From positions 38,712,401 through 38,776,400 of the forward strand of contig CM049317.1 in NCBI GenBank assembly GCA_026874595.1: a stretch of DNA of 64,000 nt, in the 5' to 3' direction. This document shows, piece after piece, positions 51,101 to 56,362 of the stretch; position 1 is the stretch's first letter; every line of letters begins with the position of its first letter. The position numbers were made by a program, and so were the translations under genes. The notes below the pieces were generated by a model that searched no databases, was not told where the DNA came from, and saw only the letters and a list, made by a program, of their open reading frames with translations. The stretch is from Sipunculus nudus (taxonomy: Eukaryota; Annelida; Sipuncula; Golfingiida; Sipunculidae).

Positions 51101-54100
51101 CCGCATCCACAGAGCAGGGGACAATAACTAATGCAGAATTATTTAACATTATAAAAAAAATATAATAATTTATAGTACCTGAATGGTTAATTAAGGCAGG
51201 TTTTTAAAGAGTTCTTATTTAATAAAAACTGAATATTTATTAATTGGCATTGATAAAAAGCCACTTGAAAAAAGGATTCACAATTCATCAGTAGAATAAT
51301 TTGTATGTTCTAAGCTTCGATCACAGATTGAGACACAGCTGGTTTGCTTTTCCTAAATTCAATGGTTGACTTGGAGATGAACAAAGAAGCCACATAAATT
51401 AGAAATAAATGAAGACTCTGAATGATTTTATTCTAATATATTTAATCAGATTGTAAATAATAAACTTTCATTCAAGACTTCAGTTCAACAAGGTGTCCAG
51501 AGGTCCAAGAGAATAGGGTTAAGAGGGTTTTTTGGGCAGAAGCACAAAGTTGGAGCCCAGTACACAGAAAACAAGGGACCCATGGGTCACGGCGCTCAGC
51601 TGATCGTGATTGGACCATAAATGTTTCTCCACTGTGATACTATATCGAGTCGATAAAGCTTATGAATATCATTGACATGTTGGGCTATTATAAAGGAATG
51701 TAATGTAATATGTGAGTAAATGATAAATGAAATAACCTGACCTAATGGATTAATAGAGTCATATATAGTGGTTTATTTTTTATTTATTAAAGAGGTGTAG
51801 AAAATTGTGATATATTTGAGCAAATATGAATGCAATGACAGCAGGAATAAGCAGTAGTAGAATGATGATAAGGCTATTTGTTGAAGGATCTAAAGTGTAT
51901 GGTAGTCTGCAAGCTTTCAATTTGACAGATATGATGTTATGATTAACTATGCTGATGAAGTGATTTATGAATTTGTGACTGTATGACACAATATCTCTTT
52001 AGTCTTGACAAGGTACATTATTGTGATGCCCACTATGTCTACATATTACACAATATTGACATAATTTCTGGCATGTACATAGGTACCTATGGACGAATAG
52101 TTATACAAAATATTAAAGTATGAATATATCTGATTCATCTTGTTCTTGCTTACTGAGGCTGACTTTGGGATGGGGTTCGGAGAAGGGAAAAGTGAGGGCA
52201 GCACGAAGGTGGATGTAGAAATATTCTATTGTAATGTTTTTCATTTATATAAGAATATGAAAAGCTTAGAGGAAAGGGGCCCTCCTACTTGGTTATAGTA
52301 AAGTTCTAAATATATGATTACAAACTAATACTCTGACAAGACTGTCATGAAGAAAAACAGTAAAAGTTTTGAGATACTGTAATGTATGAAAATTTACAGA
52401 TGGAAAATTTACAGATGGACAGGCAAGTGGACAGAATGGACTAATACCTTTATTTCACTTTCAAGGGAATAATGCATTTAAGTTTATATATATAAGCCTA
52501 TCTTTTTTTAAGCATATCCACTTTTTCCATTAAGAAGTTTTTATCTGAATCATTTTTTTTTATTTACAGGTTTTATAAATTTTAAATGAAAAAACCTGAA
52601 AATATAAGTTAAAATATTAGAATTGTTGCAAAACTTGCAATCATTATATATACAGAGTAAAAACTGAAACTATAAGTTAAAATATTAGAATTGTTGCAAA
52701 AGTTGCAATCATCATATATCCAGAGTGTAGCTCATATTGGGTCATATTATGCATAAACATATATTTTATTATTTTTAAATCATAAATGTTTAAACTGAAT
52801 TTAAAAGAAAATAATGCCACAACATGGCATCTACAAGAATATTCCTTGAATCACTATTAAAAAGTTTTGCACATTGGAGTTTTCAGTACCTGCTTAATTT
52901 TATTCACCAAAATAAAATAAAATATTCAGTAAATTTGATAAAATAAAACATCTTTTCAAATAAAGTATACATACTGTTGGTTGAATGAGAAACAAACAAT
53001 ATCATTGTGCTAATTACTATCCAAGTTTTAATTAATTACTGAAATTAATAGTCAATTTCACACCTGGTGAAGTTTTTACTCCTCTGAAGTAAGGAATTAC
53101 TTATCTCATGAACATCCACACTTTCATAGCAATACACCACTTTGTGGACACAATTAAATGTACACTTTAATCATTGTAACCCTGGTGGTACAATACAAAA
53201 TCTAAAATGTAGCATAGCCTAGAATAAGAATGAATCACATACAGAAAATAATAACATTCATCTAGTTTATGCACCATCTGGGGGGGGGGGGGGAGGGAGT
53301 GCAGAGCAGAGGGGAAGCCTGCTGGTAGTGGCCAAGCTGACCCAAGGCAAGCTGCCTGGGGTGGGTTACATAATGCAAGTGAAGGCTGTACTACTAGGTG
53401 GGCTAGATGTAAACAACACTTGACATGGTGTATGAAAACATGAATAAAAGCTATTCTTTCCAATCAATTTCTTTGAAATTTCAGATTTTAAAAGATTAAA
53501 TCCTTATGTATATATGCTGTGAAAATTAAATCAACAGTGCCAAAGTTGGACAAAATTTAAGGTATTGATTTTTTATTTATGCTAATAACTTGAAAAATTT
53601 GCAAAATTCAGATCTAATTTTGGGTAAACAATTGAATCTTGATTAAATAAAGTTATATTCCTGAAAAAAAGTCTCTAGGTTCAGCAATTCTCATGTGAGT
53701 AAATATATTTCCTGTTTTTTTAACAAATTGCATTATGTTTTTGGCCCATAACTTCAAAATAATACCCAATACTAACCTAATTTTTGGTATGTTCATAGAA
53801 AATGTATTAAAGAATGTGAATCCTAAATACGATCAAAAACAGATCAGTGGTTTTGATATTAGGCAGCCCTGAAGTGTAACAATGGCTTTTTTTATGGAAA
53901 ACAGAGTTTTTTTTCTCTTAATATCTCGAAGTCCTGAACAAAGTCCTAATGACCCAATTTTCGGTATGGTAGGAGATTTTGGGGACATCTAAAATTATGT
54001 CAACAGCCTGGGGAGCATAGAGATGTGCACTGAATGACCTACAGTCATCAAAGTGGACTGCTTGACAATGTAAGGGAATACAACAAGAGCCTCCAAAAAA

Positions 54101-56362
54101 ATTCAATAACTTGCCTAATTTTGCAGCTTTTATTTTCAAATTTCAGATTTTAACAGATTAAATCCTTATGTATACATGGTGTGAAAATTAAATCCACAGT
54201 ACTTACAGGAAAAAAACGTGCCATGGCCAAAGTTGGGCAAAATTTAAGGTACCAATTTTATATTTTTGCCAATATTTAAAAAAATTTAACAAATTTTGAT
54301 CTAATTTTTGGTATACAATTAAATTTTGATTAATATAAGTTGTATTACTGGAAAAAAGTCCCTACCTTTAACACTTTTGGTCTTAAGTGACCAAATATCT
54401 TCCTGATTTTTTTACAAAGTCCATTATGTTTGGGCCCATAACTTTTTTAAATTATATAATACTGACTTAATATCTGGCATGTACATAGGAACTATATAGA
54501 GGAATATTTATGGTAAATATGAAGAAAACCAGATGAGTGGTTTTGATTTTAGGCAGTCCTGAAGTGTGAAAATAGATTTTTAATAAAAAATTGAGGTTTT
54601 TCCTTAATATCTCAGGGGAACGAAGTCCTATTGACCCAATTTTTGGCATGGAAGGAGATTATGGGGACATCTAACTGTATGCCGAAATTCAGATTCGTAG
54701 GTCCAACGGTGTCGAAACGTGCCAGTCTTACGGACGGACATCCAGACGGACGGACGGACAGACAGACGGACGGACGACGGACAATGGACCATGACTATAG
54801 CTCAGCTGACTAAAAAGCAGTCATCACATCATTATTGTAAGATTGTAAGATAAACATGGAAAAAAGCATAGAAAATAGAAGTGATTACAACCAGATTACT
54901 GGCTGTCAGAGTGCCTTTACATCTAGTATCATCATACATCAAATATTTCTGACCGCATGAACACAAGCTTGGCTCGCACAGGTTACTGGACGCAGCCAAC
55001 ATGTACTCAATACAGGAAATGACTTGTTACCATACAGACAGGGTTTCAGTTTGGGTTGTAAGTTCACTAGTATTCTCTTGTGTTATTCATCATTTGTAGC
55101 ATAATGTTAAAATTATGGGCTGTTTACCACAATATGAATGCAACATGATGAAAGACCACTGCGATGCATTCCTCAATATTGCTAGTATCACGACTCAAGT
55201 AGGCTTACCAGCCCAATTATCATTGCCTACTGGGCTGGGTTGTCACGGCTTGTTGAAAGATGCATGGAACACATGTCTGAATGACCAATAATTCCAACAT
55301 AAGAAATATAATCCACAGACAAATGCTTGATTAAATATTAATAGGAACTGCAGACCTGAGTAATCACATACACGCTCAGTACTGATAACCTGACTGACCT
55401 CTTTGATTCCGTAAGCCTCTCTCTCCTTCTCTAACTGTGGGAGCAGAAGTCTCATGGCAGGGTAGAACGAGTCACTCTATAAAGAAACCTAAATTACATC
55501 AATCACTCATGAATGTATTATTAGTTCTCAGTGTATGATATTACTCAGCTGTCCCTACAATCTTTTTCAAGTTAGAGATATAATTCTGGCGAATGCAAAA
55601 TTAAATACCATCAAATGTTCATTTTCCTTGATTTTATCTAGAAATAAACAGAGAACACACCATACAGTATGTCCACCACAGATACAGGTCCTGGAAGTAC
55701 AGGGCTGTATATGTAATGTCAGGTGTGGTCATTTGTCTTGAACTGGTCAAATTTGTGTTACATAGAGTATTTTTGACAGGCCTGTTTTTTTTTCTATAAA
55801 ATAAAGTTTTTTTCTAATTTTTGGTGTGGCAGGAGAACTTAAAGACATCTAACTCTATGTCAAATTTTGGATTTGCTGGTCTTACGATTTAAAAACTTGC
55901 CTTGTTAATGGGACCGACAATGGACAAAGGACTATAGCTCTGAAGACTTATAGTCAGCTGAGCTCATAACTAAGGCTCTAATATCCATATCAATGCAATC
56001 TTACCCATTTTAACTCCTGATTTAATGGCATCATTATCTGATAGGAATACTGTGCTTGCAAAGTGCTCATTTTTTTGTTTATTAAGGAAAATTACAATAC
56101 CAGCAGATTTACTCAGTACAAATTACACTTGTAAGTAGCTAGAAGAGCCCATCTGTAATTAACCCATGCAAAATAGATATAGTGTTTTACTAACCACAGT
56201 CTTGTTCCCATGCAGAGTTGTATGGAACTCCCTCCACTGGGTAATGAACTGCTTCAATAGCTTCTTTTTGTTGTCTGTCCCTTTACGTTCACTGATCTTC
56301 TCCACAAGCCCTGCCAGCTCCGCAAAAGGCACCTTCCCAGCAACAGTTGCCATTTCTGTCAT
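2850..56362 (-). CDS. LIG4: DNA ligase IV gene, 5' nine coding exons (3' end off window)
   Basis: ATP-dependent DNA ligase IV seals double-strand breaks in nuclear non-homologous end joining, working with XRCC4. Nine exons read in order on the minus strand: 56362-56195, 55476-55399, 41790-41689, 26679-26371, 24731-24627, 20577-20471, 14542-14397, 9532-9331, 3132-2850. Every intron has GT/AG ends and phases match throughout, giving 1500 bp and 500 codons. Recognisable elements: N-terminal DNA-binding domain (about residues 10-235, including [11 protein letters not shown]), adenylation motif I TKYDGER with catalytic Lys269 (equivalent to human Lys273), motif III ILDGEM (Asp325-Glu327), motif IV EEGIMVK (ending at Lys427), motif V WYKIKPEY (from Trp442), then GGYFGKG and the MSHFLC segment. 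No frameshift or stop interrupts it. The remaining OB fold and BRCT domains are not found between 1 and 2849, so they probably lie off the left edge. Family assignment rests on residue-level similarity remembered from vertebrate LIG4. LIG1 and LIG3 fit much less well around the VPFAEL and HDPSV segments. Confidence 0.96.
3863..4983 (+). repeat. Family B repeat: head plus GGTGGCGCCACC units
   Basis: The head begins ACTAGAATACGGGTAACCGA and includes GTGAGGCATGGATTGA and GGCAAGGGGAAATAGAGTGA. It is followed by units with the words AAATCAAGAAAGCTGTCC, CCTGCAAAATTTTAGGCAG and GAGATATGAG, each carrying GGTGGCGCCACC (for example near 4270, 4431 and 4556). The same head recurs at 31727 and 43994. It runs straight into the 336-bp Family A satellite. 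Confidence 0.8.
4984..7981 (+). repeat. Family A satellite array 1 (336-bp monomer)
   Basis: About nine head-to-tail monomers. The invariant core GGTGGCGCCACCAGTCTGCA recurs at 6069, 6405, 6741, 7077, 7414 and 7750, which gives a 336-337 bp period. Earlier monomers (5039, 5392, 5740) are more divergent. Alternate monomers are most alike, a two-monomer (672 bp) higher-order pattern. Short open frames in both strands are by-products of the repeat. Confidence 0.92.
7982..8105 (+). repeat. GGACAGAC tract and terminal hairpin of composite element 1
   Basis: Directly follows satellite array 1. A GGACGGACAGACGG-rich tract leads to a 31-base hairpin at 8075-8105, with arms TAGCTCAGATGACT and AGTCAGCTGAGCTA (one mismatch), followed by ATAAAA. 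The same terminus ends composite element 2 at 40230 and many Family C copies. Confidence 0.8.
8106..9124. other. Unclassified DNA at the right end of the TIR unit
   Basis: No gene recognised. The segment 8995-9124 includes GTGCGGTTTTAAAG and AGTGCAGTTTTAAGTGGAG, loosely repeating the terminal sequence and possibly subterminal repeats of the unit that ends at 9124. Confidence 0.4.
9331..9532 (-). CDS. LIG4: LIG4 exon 8 (residues 339-406)
   Basis: Encodes [43 protein letters not shown] and ends SQTKEAKT. It corresponds to vertebrate KFDIKR...CYCVFDVLMVNN...ILSSIFTPIPGRI, the centre of the nucleotidyltransferase domain. The acceptor is TGACAG|GT and the donor CCAA|GTATAT, leaving two bases (phase 2) that make Lys406 with exon 9. 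A short CAG/CACACA-type repeat lies just upstream at 9545-9655. Confidence 0.95.
9545..9660 (+). repeat. Short tandem repeat around CTGAGTCTGGTATACACA
   Basis: Four to five imperfect units built on ATACCTGAGTCTGGTATACA with CACACAAA spacers, immediately upstream of exon 8 in intron 7. Open frames in this stretch are repeat shadows that merge with the exon 8 frame. Confidence 0.75.
10205..10415 (+). repeat. 33-bp minisatellite
   Basis: About six units of CCCTACAGAGAATGACACCC followed by CTTACCTTCCACC, period near 33 bp, with small length changes. It lies directly before the larger 30-bp array in LIG4 intron 7. Confidence 0.85.
10441..13485 (+). repeat. 30-bp minisatellite, about 100 units
   Basis: Roughly 3 kb of GAGGAACTGTGTGACTGAGG followed by TGTAGCCACA. 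Units vary by substitutions (TGACTAAG versus TGACTGAG, CACAGGGGAAC, AACAACATGACT) and a few indels. A segment from about 10967 to 11586 is repeated almost exactly at about 11594 to 12213 (offset 627 bp), a higher-order duplication. All open frames on the minus strand with [10 protein letters not shown]-type repeats are by-products. It fills most of intron 7. Confidence 0.95.
13500..14396. other. Intron 7 flank, with a degenerate hairpin-tail fragment
   Basis: Mostly unclassified. A worn copy of the terminus lies at about 14110-14196: CCAGACAGATGGACAGGCAG, then CAAATGACTAACAGTCACCTGAG. No coding segment was recognised apart from exon 7, which begins at 14397. Confidence 0.5.
14397..14542 (-). 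CDS. LIG4: LIG4 exon 7, motif III (residues 290-339)
   Basis: Encodes [40 protein letters not shown] and [14 protein letters not shown] is ligase motif III, whose Glu327 is expected to contact the adenylate ribose. The acceptor is TTTCAG|TGG and the donor A|GTGAGT. One leftover base (phase 1) is completed by exon 8 as a Ser codon. The match to vertebrate FIHNAFKAD...CILDGEMMAYNP is direct. Confidence 0.96.
14543..15240. other. Intron 6, unclassified AT-rich DNA
   Basis: No gene recognised. A copy of the CATGGGTCAC...GCTCAGCTGA motif (about 14996-15022) marks an old dispersed-repeat head. Confidence 0.45.
15240..15480 (+). repeat. Family H repeat fragment
   Basis: Contains GGGTGCTAAAATCATGTTCT and GGTCACAGTGAC, shared with the larger Family H array at 16815-18033. 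Confidence 0.6.
15480..16814. other. Intron 6, unclassified DNA
   Basis: AT-rich DNA with a very AT-rich core (16195-16330). No repeat unit, gene or RNA was recognised. Confidence 0.4.
16815..18033 (+). repeat. Family H tandem repeat, about 150-170 bp units, with hairpin end
   Basis: About six degenerate units sharing TAGCTCACAGAATATAGGTCA, GACCTAATTTCAGGTTTCCA, GGAGATTTACCAAG and GGTGCT. It ends with AGAGAAGGACGATGGACAAA and a hairpin at about 18001-18033 whose right arm is GTCAGCTGAGCTA, the same terminus as Families A and C. A 21-bp minisatellite (17160-17335) has expanded inside one unit. Confidence 0.75.
17160..17335 (+). repeat. 21-bp minisatellite inside Family H
   Basis: About eight units of GTGCTTTGTCTGACTGTCTCG, one of them shortened by nine bases. 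The unit resembles the CTGTCTGACTGTCTGGGTGCT segment found at other Family H monomer ends (for example 17467-17485). Confidence 0.92.
18034..18770. other. Intron 6, AT-rich DNA with a GGGACCCATGGGTCAC head
   Basis: Carries ACAAGGGACCCATGGGTCAC at about 18097-18116 and a related GTGACCCAGGGGTCAA at 18713-18728. No gene recognised. Confidence 0.45.
18770..19165 (+). repeat. Family A monomer fragment
   Basis: About one divergent Family A monomer: GGTGGCACCACCAGTCTGCAG near 19000, then AACTGATGAAACAG and TTATTCTGGGGGGTAC. It is joined to a Family C fragment on the right. Confidence 0.75.
19170..19455 (+). repeat. Family C fragment
   Basis: Contains the AAATCCACAGTTCTTATAGG and GGTTTTCAAAGTGGGCAGTT words of Family C. 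It lacks the hairpin end and passes directly into Family E. Confidence 0.6.
19455..20155 (+). repeat. Family E repeat
   Basis: Three to four degenerate units with GTGACCTCTGACCTCATTAA, ATATGCATGAATTTTGCTG and TTTCATGAAAATCCATAG. It ends at GGACGGATGGTGGGTATACC and ACTCCCATCATAAGAGGCA. Related copies lie at 21775-22590 and 26835-27345. Confidence 0.75.
20155..20430 (+). repeat. Family C 3' part with hairpin
   Basis: Shares TTTTGATATTAGGCAGTCCT with Family C and ends with a worn hairpin (20400-20429) about 40 bp downstream of the LIG4 exon 6 donor. Confidence 0.65.
20471..20577 (-). CDS. LIG4: LIG4 exon 6, adenylation motif I (residues 255-290)
   Basis: Encodes [20 protein letters not shown] then [22 protein letters not shown] is the KxDG adenylation motif. 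Lys269 is the residue expected to carry the covalent AMP, and FFSR corresponds to the following FSRN/G substrate-contact segment. The acceptor is AACAG-type at 20578-20580 and the donor GG|GTACGG at 20470. The exon ends two bases into a Gly codon (phase 2), completed by the first base of exon 7. Confidence 0.97.
20700..21770. other. Intron 5, unclassified DNA with an AAGGCCTACAGGCCT head
   Basis: No gene recognised. ACAAGGCCTACAGGCCTAATG at 21605-21625 is a recurring repeat head with an internal inverted repeat, seen also at 43561, 43803 and, altered, 57854. Confidence 0.45.
21775..22590 (+). repeat. Family E repeat, second copy
   Basis: Starts ACAAGAGCACCGCAAACATG and has units with ACCTCATTAAATATGCATGA. 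It ends with GGACGGACAATTGGTGGGTA, then TACCATAAAACTCCCATCAT near 22555-22575. Confidence 0.75.
22590..23030 (+). repeat. Family B-related units
   Basis: Three short units with GTAGGTGG(C/T)G(C/G)CAC words (about 22640, 22751 and 22890) and GAAATAAGCAGG. They resemble Family B but are more divergent. Confidence 0.55.
23250..23840 (+). repeat. Family C repeat with hairpin
   Basis: A nearly full copy in LIG4 intron 5, ending AAGCAGACGACGGACAAAGG and the hairpin at 23810-23840. Confidence 0.75.
23841..24005 (+). repeat. Family D 3' end
   Basis: Ends with ACGTACGGACGACAAACGAA and then ACCATCGCATAAGCTCACAGG. It abuts the Family C hairpin directly. Confidence 0.65.
24627..24731 (-). CDS. LIG4: LIG4 exon 5 (residues 220-254)
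   Basis: Encodes [20 protein letters not shown], then [15 protein letters not shown]. This corresponds to the vertebrate [23 protein letters not shown] segment linking the DNA-binding and nucleotidyltransferase domains. It has 35 codons, phase 0 on both sides, acceptor TTTCAG|GTG and donor AAG|GTAAAG. It was found by looking for the expected linker rather than by frame length, and the frame is clean. Confidence 0.95.
25225..26362 (-). repeat. 57-bp minisatellite abutting the LIG4 exon 4 donor
   Basis: About 20 highly similar 57-bp units, plus-strand words CAGTATTATTTGTGTCATCA and GTTAGATGATATTCCTTCAT, with two units shortened by 2 bp. It makes up two-thirds of intron 4 and ends 6 bp from the GT donor at 26370-26369. 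Since 57 is divisible by 3, each unit is open on the minus strand as a 19-residue repeat (a long frame at 25168-25986), but the exon 4 frame does not continue into it. The frame is judged a repeat by-product. Confidence 0.95.
26371..26679 (-). CDS. LIG4: LIG4 exon 4 (residues 117-219)
   Basis: The longest exon, 103 codons. It starts [17 protein letters not shown], includes [38 protein letters not shown] and [17 protein letters not shown], and ends MSLAK. It covers the second half of the DNA-binding domain, with the highly conserved [11 protein letters not shown]. The acceptor is TTACTAG|GAT and the donor AAG|GTATTT, phase 0. The following intron begins almost at once with a 57-bp minisatellite (25225-26362). 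Reading through the donor hits a stop after 15 codons. Confidence 0.97.
26835..27345 (+). repeat. Family E repeat, third copy
   Basis: Starts near CATGCATAATACGCCCATG and includes GTGACCTCTGACCTCATTAA. It ends GACGGACAGACAGACGGTGG and then ACTCCCATCATATAACGGCC. Confidence 0.7.
27346..29335. other. Intron 3, mostly unclassified DNA
   Basis: Two GGGACCCATGGGTC heads (27353 and 27798), a GT microsatellite (27637-27673), and an ACCGTATTTCCTTGAAAAGA sequence at 28129 that resembles a transposon end. No gene recognised. Confidence 0.45.
29340..30850 (+). repeat. Family G: 167-bp tandem array with hairpin end
   Basis: CCAGTGTTTTTCTATAATTC recurs at 29511, 29676, 29843, 30010, 30177 and 30344, a 165-167 bp period, with a further degenerate unit to about 30780. 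Units carry AGTCAAGGTCACCCACCTTC and TAATATACATCAGCACC. The array ends CCGGATGGACGGACGGATTT and a hairpin at about 30815-30843 (arms AGCCCTTCAGC and GCTGAGGGCT), then AAAAAA. This is the same architecture as Family A with an unrelated monomer. Confidence 0.9.
30851..31560. other. Intron 3, unclassified DNA
   Basis: Contains four TCTAGA sites clustered at 31015-31060 and a duplicated AAGTTTCAGTCTGTAAG word (31157 and 31184). No coding exon was recognised. Confidence 0.4.
31727..32555 (+). repeat. Family B repeat of composite element 2
   Basis: The same head as at 3863 (GAAACGGGTATTCGACAAGC, GTGAGGCATGGATTGA), then B units with GGTGGCGCCAC(C/A) at about 32028 and 32431. It joins Family A at AGAGGTGGCGCACCCAGTCT (32559-32578). 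Confidence 0.8.
32556..36359 (+). repeat. Family A satellite array 2 (left part)
   Basis: Eleven to twelve 336-340 bp monomers with the GGTGGCGCCACCAGTCTGCAG core. Here three monomers form the larger unit: TTGGCACCACCAGTCTGCAG occurs at about 33920 and 34930 (offset near 1015 bp) with the intervening sequence nearly identical, so a trimer has duplicated. The array is cut at 36359 by the transposon and resumes at 39613. Confidence 0.92.
36484..38070 (+). repeat. 845-bp direct duplication inside the transposon
   Basis: Two copies share CAGCGGCGTAG(T/C)ATGCATGA, CCGACATGTAACCTCCCCGC, AATCGTGTATGTCGATCGTA and GGTAACCTAAACGACACCGG at an offset of 844-848 bp with few differences. The two copies are followed by different sequences (37227 onward versus the transposase remnant). 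Confidence 0.85.
38041..38241 (+). pseudogene. Transposase remnant (DDE_1, pogo/Tigger type)
   Basis: An open stretch reads [20 protein letters not shown] and then [16 protein letters not shown] before diverging and stopping at TAG 38239-38241. LLVWDxFRxHLT is the hallmark around the second catalytic aspartate of DDE_1-type transposases of the pogo/Tigger/jerky group. The expected downstream proline-glycine and QPLD segments are missing, so this is a fragment. Its position within a TA-flanked TIR element agrees with the assignment. Confidence 0.75.
39613..40136 (+). repeat. Family A satellite array 2 (right part)
   Basis: Continues the interrupted monomer and one further unit (GGTGGCGCCACCAGTCTGCAG near 39870), ending TGCCCGGTTAACGGACAAAC as at the end of array 1. 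Confidence 0.9.
40137..40230 (+). repeat. GGACAGAC tract and terminal hairpin of composite element 2
   Basis: A GGACGGACAGACAGACGACG tract and the hairpin at 40200-40230, closely matching the end of composite element 1. Confidence 0.8.
40430..41350 (+). repeat. Family C and D fragments
   Basis: Family C words (AAATTAAATCAACAGTGCTTA at 40510) run to about 40940. Family D-like words (ATTCATAAAACCCAAATCATTTG, GGGCTGGATGAAAT) follow to about 41340. No hairpin end is present. Confidence 0.6.
41689..41790 (-). CDS. LIG4: LIG4 exon 3 (residues 83-116)
   Basis: Encodes [13 protein letters not shown] and ends [13 protein letters not shown], matching the vertebrate LAKLYIELL...KLLNYRTP region. Phase 0 on both sides, 34 codons. 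The donor is GCG|GTATGT. The acceptor TTTTAG directly follows a TA dinucleotide run (41795-41817), so there is no ordinary pyrimidine tract. Compared with human, the segment between the NYR/KSP motif and DAGDF is shortened by a few residues. Confidence 0.94.
41795..41817. repeat. TA microsatellite beside the exon 3 acceptor
   Basis: About 11 TA dinucleotides directly upstream (on the minus strand) of the TTTTAG acceptor of LIG4 exon 3, where the branch point and pyrimidine tract would normally lie. Confidence 0.9.
41820..42940. other. Intron 2, unclassified DNA with an ATGCATGG-rich patch
   Basis: The segment 42385-42545 has many imperfect copies of ATGCATGGA and GCCTGGACTTG, a degenerate simple repeat. 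No gene recognised. Confidence 0.45.
42945..43037 (+). CDS. Candidate exon: start codon plus hydrophobic segment
   Basis: Plus-strand stretch bounded by an acceptor-like TTGCTGTTACAG and a strong donor G|GTGAGT at 43038. From ATG at 42950 it encodes [20 protein letters not shown] followed by GVIILCISV, a basic N-terminus leading into a hydrophobic run, as in the first exon of a type II membrane protein. No following exon was identified, so a nested gene in LIG4 intron 2 is only a possibility. Chance is the main alternative. Confidence 0.25.
43550..43990 (+). repeat. Repeat heads AAGGCCTACAGGCCTAATGC (two copies)
   Basis: Near-duplicate blocks start at 43560 and 43803, each with AAGGCCTACAG(G)CCTAATGC, TTTTCAAGTACGTGT-like words, and a short GTGGCACCACCAGTCTTGTG segment between them at 43771. 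Confidence 0.65.
43994..45237 (+). repeat. Family B repeat, third and longest copy
   Basis: Starts ACTAGAATACGAGTAGTCAA with the family head, then B units with GGTGGCGCCACC at about 44424, 44701, 44811 and 45089. It joins Family D at CACCTGCCACAAAATCCACC (45228-45247) rather than Family A. Confidence 0.85.
45238..45726 (+). repeat. Family D end joined to Family B
   Basis: Family D words (ACCTCAATTTCAGATATGAC, AACTCGGCCAAAAATC) ending in ACGACGGACGACACCGCACC and CATCGCATAAGCTCACAGG. Confidence 0.75.
45727..46789. other. Intron 2, unclassified DNA
   Basis: Begins with GAGACAACGTGTCTC (an inverted repeat, 45803-45817). The segment 46140-46540 starts with a T run and ends with AATAAATTATAATTATTTG, giving a transcript-end appearance. 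Its plus-strand open frame (46170-46451) is rich in L, I and F and matches nothing recognised. Confidence 0.4.
46790..48105 (+). repeat. Family D tandem units
   Basis: Three units of about 450 bp with ATAACTGATGACCC(C/T)T, AATTTCAGATATGACTCATG and GGACAATTTGGCTGAACAGT. It ends GCGACGGACAACTTCCTACG and CCATGGCATAAGTTCACAAG. Confidence 0.75.
48110..50750. other. Intron 2, mostly unclassified DNA
   Basis: Holds a GGGATCCATGGGTCACGGCG head (48291) and a patch of higher GC at 49900-50530. A segment rich in TTCCGT words lies at 50655-50735, echoing TTTTCCGTTTCAAAAAC near 48820. No coding exon was recognised. Confidence 0.45.
50755..51130 (+). repeat. Dispersed repeat with CCCC/GGGG terminal hairpin
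   Basis: Two direct copies of an approximately 72-bp unit (GACATGTGGAGACATCTGCA at 50744, GACATGTGAAGACATCTGCA at 50816). A GACGGACGGACAGAGAGACA tract follows, then a hairpin near 51094-51122 with arms TGTCCCC and GGGGACA, then ATAA. Confidence 0.75.
51131..53460. other. Intron 2, AT-rich unclassified DNA
   Basis: Contains a GGGACCCATGGGTCACGGCG head at 51575, a duplicated AACT(G)AAATATAAGTTAAAATAT segment near 52600-52710, and a G run at 53280-53294. No gene recognised. Confidence 0.45.
53460..54000 (+). repeat. Family C repeat, truncated at the 3' side
   Basis: Body of Family C (GAAAATTAAATCAACAGTGC, TTGATATTAGGCAGCCCTGA) ending near GGGGACATCTAA without the hairpin. Confidence 0.7.
54130..54815 (+). 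repeat. Family C repeat with GGACGGAC tract
   Basis: A second copy in tandem-like order, ending with GGACGGACGGACAGACAGAC and TAGCTCAGCTGACTAAAA. The hairpin's central part appears deleted so that the two arms have merged. Confidence 0.75.
55399..55476 (-). CDS. LIG4: LIG4 exon 2 (residues 57-82)
   Basis: Encodes [20 protein letters not shown] and then AYGIKE, closely matching the vertebrate [17 protein letters not shown]...AYGIKE helix pair of the DNA-binding domain. The acceptor is TTCTTTATAG and the donor is GAG|GTCAGT, both phase 0. At 78 bp it is the shortest exon seen. It is separated from exon 3 by the 13.6 kb intron 2. Confidence 0.95.
55797..55965 (+). repeat. Family C 3' fragment in LIG4 intron 1
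   Basis: Starts near TAAAGTTTTTTTCTAATTTT and ends with the hairpin at 55935-55965 (right arm AGTCAGCTGAGCT). It is the main recognisable item in the 718-bp intron 1. Confidence 0.65.
56195..56362 (-). CDS. LIG4: LIG4 exon 1 (start codon, residues 1-56)
   Basis: Begins [16 protein letters not shown] and continues through the [14 protein letters not shown] segment, matching the start of the ligase IV DNA-binding domain (human VPFADL...). An in-frame TAG lies 24 bases upstream of the ATG at 56362, which fixes the reading frame's start. A second ATG at codon 4 (56353) could also serve. The donor after GTG is GTTAGT at 56194, phase 0. The 5' UTR and any upstream non-coding exon were not located. 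Confidence 0.93.
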
